8,471 bases of DNA from CAZBUK01 sp964495085 (GTDB taxonomy: Bacteria; Bacteroidota; Ignavibacteria; T3Sed10-11): positions 1 to 8,471 of the forward strand of contig CAZBUK010000128.1 in the NCBI GenBank assembly GCA_964495085.1, written 5' to 3'. The notes under the pieces are model-generated. The model saw only the letters and a list, made by a program, of their open reading frames with translations, ran no database searches and was not told the DNA's origin. This document shows positions 1 to 7,100 of this stretch, in pieces; positions within the stretch are counted from its first letter, which is position 1, and each line of letters opens with the position of its first letter. Position numbers and translations under genes: made by a program.

Positions 1-548
1 TCTCTGCTCAGCCATGCGCGGGCCAGTCGCCAGTCGCGTCTGACGGTGGGAACCGAGACGTACAGCAGCTCTGCAATTTCCTCCTGCGTCAAGCCGCCGA
101 AGAAACGGTACTCGACGACTTTAGCCTGCCGCTCGTTCAGTTGTTCGAGCTGCTTGAGCGCTTCGTCAAGTACGATCAATTCCTCCGCCCTCGATTCTCT
201 CGGCATTGCAGCATCGTCGAAGGTGACAAGGAGGTTTTTTCCACCTCGTTTTTCGGCAACATGCATCTGAGCGTAATTAATCAGGATACGGCGCATGGCG
301 AGTGAGGCGATGCCGAAAAAATGTGCGCGGTTCTGCCAGTTCACGTTTTTTTGATCGACGAGCTTCAGATAAGCTTCATGGACGAGCGCGGTTGCGTTGA
401 GGGTGTGATCCGACCGCTCCCTGAAAAGCTGGCGATGGGCCATACTGTGCAGCTCGTCGTAAACCAGCGGGAAAAGGGAATCCACGATGGTCCGGTTGCC
501 TCCCGACAGTTCGCTGAGCAGTGCGGTTATATGTGCCTGATGTGTCAA
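1..548 (-). CDS. ECF-type RNA polymerase sigma factor (PF07638-like), 3' end cut by window edge
   Basis: This is an alternative sigma factor that would direct core RNA polymerase to a small promoter set. Translating the minus strand gives 182 uninterrupted codons to the left edge. The region-2 part includes LVYDELHSMAHRQLF, an ALVHEAYLKL segment (about residues 58-67) and AHFFGIASLAMRRILINYA. The region-4 helix-turn-helix runs FFGGLTQEEIAELLYVS then VPTVRRDWRLARAWL. This matches the Sigma-70 ECF subgroup common in Planctomycetota and Rhodothermota. Members are about 180-190 residues, so only a few C-terminal residues are missing. I chose the TTG at 546-548 because GGGAGG lies just upstream and the N-terminus then matches the usual family length. 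An in-frame ATG at 591-593 adds 15 basic or hydrophobic residues and has no Shine-Dalgarno. The gene is divergent from the PA-like gene. Its regulon and any anti-sigma partner are not visible. Confidence 0.9.
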   Translation of the reverse strand, partial: MTHQAHITALLSELSGGNRTIVDSLFPLVYDELHSMAHRQLFRERSDHTLNATALVHEAYLKLVDQKNVNWQNRAHFFGIASLAMRRILINYAQMHVAEKRGGKNLLVTFDDAAMPRESRAEELIVLDEALKQLEQLNERQAKVVEYRFFGGLTQEEIAELLYVSVPTVRRDWRLARAWLSR

Positions 549-557
549 TATCCTCCC
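549..557 (-). promoter_or_regulatory. Ribosome binding site supporting a TTG start
   Basis: On the minus strand GGGAGG (552-557) stands 3 nt before TTG (546-548). The spacing is short, but the motif is a strong match, and the alternative upstream ATG at 591-593 has no purine-rich motif in front of it. This decides the start of the sigma factor gene, with moderate certainty. Confidence 0.45.
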
Positions 558-570
558 GGAAAGTAACGAT

Positions 571-599
571 AATTTACATATTCGCCTTCTCATACACAA
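571..599 (-). promoter_or_regulatory. Candidate promoter for the sigma factor gene
   Basis: Read on the minus strand, TTGTGT (594-599) is followed after 17 nt by TAAATT (571-576), a reasonable sigma70-like -35/-10 pair. Transcription would begin near 563-565. That would exclude the upstream ATG at 591-593 and agree with the TTG start. The match is by eye and short AT-rich hexamers occur by chance. Confidence 0.3.
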
Positions 600-725
600 C
601 CGGAAAAAGGAACGGCAGGCGGTAGAAAATCATGTGCACCTGGATAATCATAATCCTGCGGCGAATGCTGAATTTGATGAAATCTTTTCATAGATCGATT
701 ATCACTTTCGGGCGTTTTCCCTGCG

Positions 726-753
726 TTGTTTGATATGAGAGTGCTTCTATAGT
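726..753 (+). promoter_or_regulatory. Candidate promoter for the PA-like gene
   Basis: TTGTTT (726-731) and TATAGT (748-753) are separated by 16 nt, and the leader to the GTG start would be about 40 nt. No exact Bacteroidota-type TAnnTTTG -7 element was seen in the 549-798 divergent region. Apart from this and the opposite-strand candidate, the region shows no long repeat or operator-like palindrome. Confidence 0.3.
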
Positions 754-785
754 CCAACGAAATTCGGACTTCACATCAATAAAAA

Positions 786-791
786 GGGAGG
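786..791 (+). promoter_or_regulatory. Strong ribosome binding site deciding a GTG start
   Basis: GGGAGG lies 7 nt before GTG (799-801). The frame then immediately encodes a signal peptide, and no ATG occurs in frame until well past it. The GTG start of the PA-like gene is therefore well supported. Confidence 0.75.
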
Positions 792-798
792 ATTTAGG

Positions 799-3700
799 GT
801 GAAAACTCCATATACCGGTAGTTTGTCCAAATCAGCACGATTTTATTCCTTCATTAATTTCATTGCGTTGATAGGTTTTCTGACGCTTCCCCTGGGAGCT
901 CAGCAAAAAACCGTAATCATCGACGGGAGAGAAATCCCTGTCGCCACGTCTCCTACCCGGACCATCACCGTTATCGATGACCTCGGCAACAGCATCGAGT
1001 TACTTTCGGATGAGGATCTCGACGGTGACGGTGTTCCCAACTGGCTTGAGATAGGCGGATATTATTATAATGCCATAGAGGGCCTGCAACCCTGTGATCC
1101 GGCAACGGATAATCCGTGCTACGTGACGGATTATACGCAGTGGAGCACGGACGGCGATCCGTTCAGTGATTTCCATGAAGTCAGTAAAGCGAATATGCCG
1201 GTGGGACCTCCCTTTGATCATCCTCTGGTAGCCGCAGAGCACATTATTGTGGTTGATTTGGCCGGTTATTCAGTTACTCCGCGTACAACGTTAACGGATG
1301 CGAAAGGCGGATCTTCCGGTGGAGCCTACGAGAATTCAACTACGAATTCGTATGAAGAGAGTATTTCGGTCACTGCAACAGCTGCTGTCGGACCTGCCGG
1401 TCTATTCGGTTACTCAGCCACGGGAAGCGCTACCTCGACCACGTCGAATACTTCATCGACAACCCGCACATGGGAAATAGACTGGAATACGGCAACGACT
1501 GTCGATCTCAACGCCGCCGCTGATCTGAGCCTGTCCGTATTCATACGGAATCTGGGCAGTGCACAGGCCAGAAACGTGCGCTTGTTCTTCAATCTGAAAA
1601 TCGGAAACCGCGTGATTGCCAGCATCCGCGCACCCCAGGCTCCGGGACTTCTCGACAGCGGTCAGCAATATCCCACGTCTGCACAGGGCCCCTGGGTGAT
1701 CAGCAGCATCGAAAACCCGGACGGAAGCGCCAGCCCCATCACCCTTACGATGGACCAGTTGAGGGCTCTCGAATCGGGCGCTCCGCTCACCCTGGTCGTC
1801 ACCGCGGTAGAAGCCGACATTCTGCGATGGAACCCAGACGGCGCGGGTGGCGCAGGCTCGTGGGAGTGCGATGCAGGAGCAGGGTGTGACTGGAACTCCT
1901 ATCAAAGCAGGATCAATGCATCGACCATAAAACTCGATTTACACATCGGAGGCGATCATCGGCAGTACCGCGTTTTCGGCGGCAAATCATACGGCAATCC
2001 ATCCGCTCCCGATATAAAGATGACCCTCAGAGATGTACTGGACCTGGTTCTGAACGTGCAGGGACCGAATGATAACGCCGTGATCGAGGGCCGCGCATAT
2101 CCATCCGAATGGTATGCGATGACTTCTTCCGATGCAATTATTCAGAACTGGAATAATGCCGGTTCTCCGAACAATCTGTTAGACCTGGAAATGGCGCCGG
2201 GGACGAACCTGCGCCTCACCAGTCCATCGGCAAATCCGGAGCCGATAGTCGACCTGGCAACCTTCTCGCCCGATCTGAGATATGTGTACATTAGTGCGAG
2301 GGCTGTGGGCGGATTTCCTATCCGTGAAATAACCGCCAATGTGACCGTCGGCGGACAGGACAAAACCGTCCAACTGCAGCTCGGAAATAATGCGTTCTAT
2401 ACCAATACTGAACCATTCACCGATCCGGCCGCGGCAGGCGGGACGGTACGAGTTGAAAATGCGAGAGGGGATGCAACCGTCCGCAGCATCACTCTTCCGG
2501 TCTCTGAAAGTGCAACCTGCGACGAAGTACAGGCGGCTTACGCTCTGGTCTATAACGGAGAATACATCCTCTTCAAAGACCATGATTTGAATAAACCTAT
2601 GCGCGCATACTGCCGGTTTCCGAATGCAGGCGTTCCCCAGACCTATTACTGGATAGACCGCACGCCTTCCTTCGTCGGACAATGGAATGGATCGTTCAAT
2701 GGAGTAACCTTTGTAGATGAATCCACCGCTTTCGTCGTCGGAGCAGCGCAAACCCGGGTCCCGATTCTGCGAACGCGCGACGGCGGTGCAACATGGGACT
2801 CCGTCACGGTAATCAGAGGAGCGTTGGAGGAGCCTGCATTGGTCGACGTTGCCTTCGACGACGAGGGCAGAACCGGTCTCGCGGTCGGATTCAGTTACAA
2901 TCCCAATACCGATCCCAGTTCCGGATACGCCATATTCCGCACGACCAACGGAGGGGCAACCTGGGTCGCCCAGGCCTCTTTTCCGGTGCTGACCGCCTTC
3001 CCTTCATTCGATCACGTCGAATACGCCGGCAACGGTAATTGGTTTGTCGGAGGAGGCGCACGGTTCATGCGATCGACCGACGATGGCGTGACCTGGTCCG
3101 ATGTGGAGTCCGTGTCCGTTCCGGATGAAAATCCTTCTGTCTGGGGTATTGAGTTTAAGGACGATGTAACCGGCTTCATTTTCCTCAAAAAATCCCATGA
3201 ACAAACCGGATTATTTATGACCGAAGACGGCGGCGATACCTGGGATCTTCAAATAGAATTCGATTCTCAATTCAGTCTGAGTTACATTTCATATGTGGGT
3301 GGTTCTACCTGGTTCGGTGGAATGCGTTTCAAGGACAATCAGGACGCAGCCGTTGTGTACCGGTCGGACGACGATGGAAAAACCTGGGAGTATCTGACGA
3401 ATTTATCTGAGTTCGGAGCCGGTCGTATGGATAATATGAAGTTCCTGACTCCTGAAATAGGTTATGTATTCGATCGTTATTATGATCATTCGGCCGCTGA
3501 GTACCGGGGGAGCGTCTGGCGTACCGGAGACGGCGGCTCAACCTGGACATCCGAGAATCTGATGGATGGCGGAATACCCCGGGGCATTGCCATGTACGAC
3601 GCCAACCGGGGCATCATAGCCTCGAGCAACGGCGTATTGATCACGACATCGGGGGGCGGTAATCCGGCTTTCATAGTATCTGTTGATGACGATTATCGTG

Positions 3701-3981
3701 AAAATTCCCCCATCGCCAACACTATAAAACTCGATCAGAATTACCCGAACCCGTTCAATCCCTCGACGACGATCCGTTTCTCGATTCCCGAACGGGCGAA
3801 TGTATCGCTCATCGTGTACGATATACTCGGTAGAAAAGTAGCGGATCTAATCGACGAACAATTGCAGGCCGGCGAGTATTCACAATTATTTAATGCAGCG
3901 GGACTTGCAAGCGGCATTTACCTGTATCAACTCAGGGCGGGAGAGTATGTAGAGACGAAGCGTCTGATACTGTTGAAATAA
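799..3981 (+). CDS. Secreted PA/binary-toxin-B-like pore protein with Asp-box propeller and T9SS tail
   Basis: 1060 residues. A signal peptide covers residues 1-34 (hydrophobic 18-32, cleavage likely LGA|QQ). Residues 70-470 follow anthrax protective antigen domain 1' and domain 2. They include a calcium loop D73-x-D75-x-D77-G with E84 (PA: DRDNDGIPDSLE), W115-STDGDPFSDF (PA: WSTASDPYSDF), H141-PLVAA (identical in PA), an amphipathic hairpin at 188-212, then SPIT (312-315) and MTLRDVL (408-414; PA MTLKEAL). An Ig-like beta stretch spans about 475-570, then a C574-C605 bracketed segment. A propeller with six Asp boxes follows (659-666, 715-722, 759-766, 808-815, 856-863, 909-916). The T9SS type A tail spans 980-1060. 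Expected role: exported through the outer membrane, with calcium-dependent oligomeric pore formation possible. PA14/domain 1, a furin-like site and the Phe427 clamp are absent. Six cysteines form three close pairs. Homology was judged from memory of the PA sequence, and function is inferred. Confidence 0.9.
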   Translation: MKTPYTGSLSKSARFYSFINFIALIGFLTLPLGAQQKTVIIDGREIPVATSPTRTITVIDDLGNSIELLSDEDLDGDGVPNWLEIGGYYYNAIEGLQPCDPATDNPCYVTDYTQWSTDGDPFSDFHEVSKANMPVGPPFDHPLVAAEHIIVVDLAGYSVTPRTTLTDAKGGSSGGAYENSTTNSYEESISVTATAAVGPAGLFGYSATGSATSTTSNTSSTTRTWEIDWNTATTVDLNAAADLSLSVFIRNLGSAQARNVRLFFNLKIGNRVIASIRAPQAPGLLDSGQQYPTSAQGPWVISSIENPDGSASPITLTMDQLRALESGAPLTLVVTAVEADILRWNPDGAGGAGSWECDAGAGCDWNSYQSRINASTIKLDLHIGGDHRQYRVFGGKSYGNPSAPDIKMTLRDVLDLVLNVQGPNDNAVIEGRAYPSEWYAMTSSDAIIQNWNNAGSPNNLLDLEMAPGTNLRLTSPSANPEPIVDLATFSPDLRYVYISARAVGGFPIREITANVTVGGQDKTVQLQLGNNAFYTNTEPFTDPAAAGGTVRVENARGDATVRSITLPVSESATCDEVQAAYALVYNGEYILFKDHDLNKPMRAYCRFPNAGVPQTYYWIDRTPSFVGQWNGSFNGVTFVDESTAFVVGAAQTRVPILRTRDGGATWDSVTVIRGALEEPALVDVAFDDEGRTGLAVGFSYNPNTDPSSGYAIFRTTNGGATWVAQASFPVLTAFPSFDHVEYAGNGNWFVGGGARFMRSTDDGVTWSDVESVSVPDENPSVWGIEFKDDVTGFIFLKKSHEQTGLFMTEDGGDTWDLQIEFDSQFSLSYISYVGGSTWFGGMRFKDNQDAAVVYRSDDDGKTWEYLTNLSEFGAGRMDNMKFLTPEIGYVFDRYYDHSAAEYRGSVWRTGDGGSTWTSENLMDGGIPRGIAMYDANRGIIASSNGVLITTSGGGNPAFIVSVDDDYRENSPIANTIKLDQNYPNPFNPSTTIRFSIPERANVSLIVYDILGRKVADLIDEQLQAGEYSQLFNAAGLASGIYLYQLRAGEYVETKRLILLK
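3736..3981 (+). repeat. T9SS sorting-tail module, copy 1 (C-terminus of the PA-like protein)
   Basis: 81 codons plus the stop encode a type A sorting domain: QNYPNPFNPSTTIRFS, a V-Y-D-[IV]-L-G-R-K-V core and a terminal KRLILLK. It aligns without gaps to the tail of the next gene, and I count 60 of 81 identical residues. In T9SS this beta-sandwich directs outer membrane translocation and is usually cleaved, with attachment to the surface or release. Confidence 0.85.
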
Positions 3982-4011
3982 TCAACAGTTGATAACGCTC
4001 AATTGATTATT
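3977..4011 (+). terminator. Weak AT-rich hairpin overlapping the stop codon
   Basis: AATAATCAA (3977-3985) and TTGATTATT (4003-4011) are a perfect 9-bp inverted repeat around a 17-nt loop. Only two of the nine pairs are G-C and no T run follows. This is at best a weak pause or RNA-end stabilising hairpin, so readthrough into the next gene is plausible. Confidence 0.25.
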
Positions 4012-4031
4012 TACTGCAAGGCGAATCTTTA

Positions 4032-4114
4032 AAAGCGATCATTCTATATGTTCAGGACACTTATACAGAATGTCCGGTGTTATCAATCTACACCCGGACT
4101 CTTACAATCGCTTT
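4032..4114 (+). promoter_or_regulatory. Possible structured RNA leader between the two secreted-protein genes
   Basis: An outer 8-bp stem AAAGCGAT (4032-4039) / ATCGCTTT (4107-4114) encloses two mutually exclusive inner arrangements. One is a 9-bp GC-rich hairpin GTCCGGTGT (4072-4080) / ACACCCGGAC (4090-4099) with one bulged C and a 9-nt loop. The other is GGACA (4055-4059) / TGTCC (4071-4075), which consumes the 5' arm of that hairpin, leaving GGTGT/ACACC (4076-4080/4090-4094). No T run follows, so it is not a canonical intrinsic terminator. It resembles an attenuator-like or structured leader upstream of the second gene, but could be chance pairing. Confidence 0.3.
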
Positions 4115-4149
4115 AATATATCTCAAGAGTCTCATCAATTCATTTCTAC

Positions 4150-4154
4150 GAGGA
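4150..4154 (+). promoter_or_regulatory. Ribosome binding site of the second secreted protein
   Basis: GAGGA stands 7 nt before the ATG at 4162, which opens directly into a signal peptide. Confidence 0.65.
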
Positions 4155-4161
4155 TCTCAAC

Positions 4162-7100
4162 ATGTCACTGCCCGGTTCGGTACGATTCATTGTCGTCATT
4201 CTTATAGTTCTCTTCGGTCTTTTTGATGTGCTTGCTCAGAATGAAAACCCGGACGACCCGCTCAAGGGAGAACGTGATCTGATCGATGAATCAAAACTCG
4301 TCCTGTTCTGGAGCGATAGACCCGGATCCGATTCAGAGCTTCATCATAGCATTTTCGATTTTATCTCATTCGGCAATCCCGCTATAGAGGATTCGCTGAC
4401 CGAGACGAGCAGAAGCAGCATCGGCGGCCAGTTTCAGACTTCAGGGGATAAAGCGAAGGATATCGTAGCCGGCAAATTTACCGGCGGCGATATCGACGAT
4501 GTGGTCATGGTCTGGGAGGGTCCGAACCGGAGTATCGTCATGGCAGTACCCGGGATAGATGCGGGAACGATGACCTGGAGCGATGAGAACGTGTTCATGC
4601 TGAAACCGGAGGGAACCCTTGCGGATGTAGTTCATTCACGACGTCAGATGAGGATCGTCAAGGGGCAGTTCACCGGGGACGAGCGGGAAGAATTACTGCT
4701 CACCTGGTGGGACGCCGACGGCACTGTTAAGATGGAAATATTTAATCTTGATGCCAACGGTTTACCCGGTTCTCCTATAGTACAGCATACATCTGTCGCA
4801 CTCCCGCTTGGTGTGGATAACACGGTAACCCGGTCGGGTTATTTTGATATAGCCGCAGGTAGGTTCGACGGCAGTGATACGGATATGATTGTGCTTGCTA
4901 CGGCAGAAGAAGTTGCGTGTAACTTCGGAAACGGATGCTGGGATGTGACTGCAAAAGTGTACAGAATAGACGGAAGTACATTACAGTTTGTCGATCAGGC
5001 GCCATTCTTCAGTAAGTTTGATAACTCGAACAGGTGGCTCGGAAATATAGCCGTTGCAACCGGGGACTTTGCGGCAGCAGGCTACGATCAAATTTATGTC
5101 GGGTTTCATGTACCGCATGAAGGTTCGACCCACAGATGGTATCTACAAGGTCTGTGGCTGGAGAATAATATTATTAAGGTCGATCCGTCGGATGGGGATC
5201 AGGTGGATGGGACCATCGGGTCCCGAGGCTACCCGCTTACCCTGATAGCGGCCGATCTCGATCGGAGCGGGAGGGATGAATTGGTATACGCCGGTCGAGT
5301 CCTCAAGATATTCAGTGTCGATTCCTTGTTGCGCTTCAATCAGATTTCCGGAGGATCGCTCGGTACGGAGCCCAATAATTACAGTCGGCATACGCTGATC
5401 GTTGCGGATCTCGACGGCGGAAGCGCAATGTGGCGGGAGAACCCGAACCAATTGCCAGAGATAGCATATATCCGGAATCTTACGGTCTCAGACGACGGGG
5501 GCATATCGAACGACGGAGTGTTCGAACTGAATGTGCTTCGCTATACTCCGGGACAGTTCAATTTACAGGATGTAACTACCAAGAGATACGACAGGGTCGA
5601 TATTTCGTCCCCCCGGGTCCCCTTACTCATTGCCGGTAATTTCGGCGACCGCGGCATACGCGTCGGGAAGCCGAGTTACTACCGGCGTACCGATATCGTG
5701 CAGCCGCTCGTCATTATCAACGCTCCGCCGACGCACTTCGATGTATTCGAAGAGTCCGTTTTCGATGTGACCGGTTGTTATTCCGGTGATTGCGGGTTCA
5801 GCGCTACCTACTTCAAGGAAGTGCAAAAAACGTTCGAGATGTCGAGCGAGATCAGGGGAGACTGGCAGGTTGGCGCCGGTATCGACGTCGGCATCAGCAA
5901 TATACTCGGCGACGTCCCGGTTGCGGGAGATTTGGTAGAAGACGTGGCCGGTGCGCTGGGATTCGGTATCGATTTCAGTTTCGATGCTTCCTATGGGGAG
6001 GGATTCTCGAAGCTCACCGGCGGCTCGCAAGTAATCAGGGTCGAGCAGGAGATCGAAACGTTGAAAGACGATGTGGTATATGCAACGATTATGGACTACG
6101 ACATATGGGAGTATCCGCTGTACGTCCGCGGCAGGTTCGCAGGGAATATGCTCATCGTTCTCCCCGGCCTCAAGCAGAATGCATGGTTTCCGGCGAAGAG
6201 CCCCGAAGGTCTTGCGCACCGGCCGTACCACGAGGTCGGCAACATCCTGTCGTATCCCCGCATCACGGGTCCCGAAGACAACAATCGCATAGCGCAGTCG
6301 CTCCGTTGGGATACCGGCGACCGGGTTACGCTCGGGACGCAGTCCTCAAGTTGGTCGATCTCGCGCGGGAATCAAACCTTCAGCGAGACCTCGTCGTATA
6401 CCCAATTCAGCATGGGTGGAGATCTTGATATCTCGCTTCCCATTCCGGGGGTGAGCATCAATTTTAACGGCGATTATTCCAATGAAACGATAAGTACCCA
6501 CCGGACCAGCGTAAGCGATCTCGAGGGAATGGTCATCAGGTTCGGTTCGATCAATACATCGATACAGGGGAGCGAGACCTTTTATTCGGTGACGCCGTAC
6601 GTATACTGGGACCGGAGCGGCGCGCTGGTTCTTGACTATGCCGTGCAGCCGTCGGTAGCCGATATCGGCGGTGTGCCTACCTGGTGGCAGGAGCGGTACG
6701 GACTGCTTCCCGATCTTGCGTTCAACCTTCCATGGCGGAACGATGCGGCGAAGACGGGATCCCCGGTAACCGAACTCAGAAGAACCGAGACGAAAAACAT
6801 CGTCATAAATCCGCAGGATGTCCAGCCGGGAGAGGATGTCTGGATATCCGCGTTAGTTCAGAACTATAGTCTGCTGCCGTCGTCGGATCCGGTAAAGGTC
6901 AGGTTTTACGCCGGCGATCCCGACAACGGAGGAATCCCGATCACCGGGACGGACGCAAATCCGGATCCGTTGGTAGAGCCGCTCGCGGCGAGGGGGAGCG
7001 GTAAAGTGACCGCCGCCTGGACGGTACCGCACGATTTCGTGGGCTCGTTTATACGTATCTATGCCGTGGTCGATCCGGAGCAGACGGTAACCGAGATCCA

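Noticed and set aside
46..566. Plus-strand reading frames at 46-270 and 321-566
   Set aside because: They lie antisense to the clearly recognisable sigma factor on the minus strand and have no protein-like composition or family features.
1453..2751. Long minus-strand frames (150 and 190 codons) inside the PA-like gene
   Set aside because: They are antisense shadows of a well-supported coding frame, with no ribosome binding site or recognisable domain.
2773..3546. Active sialidase
   Set aside because: Asp boxes are structural. The FRIP motif and catalytic Arg/Tyr/Glu arrangement were not seen, so a YCF48-like binding propeller is preferred.
5623..6428. Minus-strand 202-codon frame and plus-strand 212-codon frame inside the second secreted-protein gene
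   Set aside because: Both overlap the conserved middle module of the main frame. The plus-strand one is abnormally Arg-rich, typical of an out-of-frame read.
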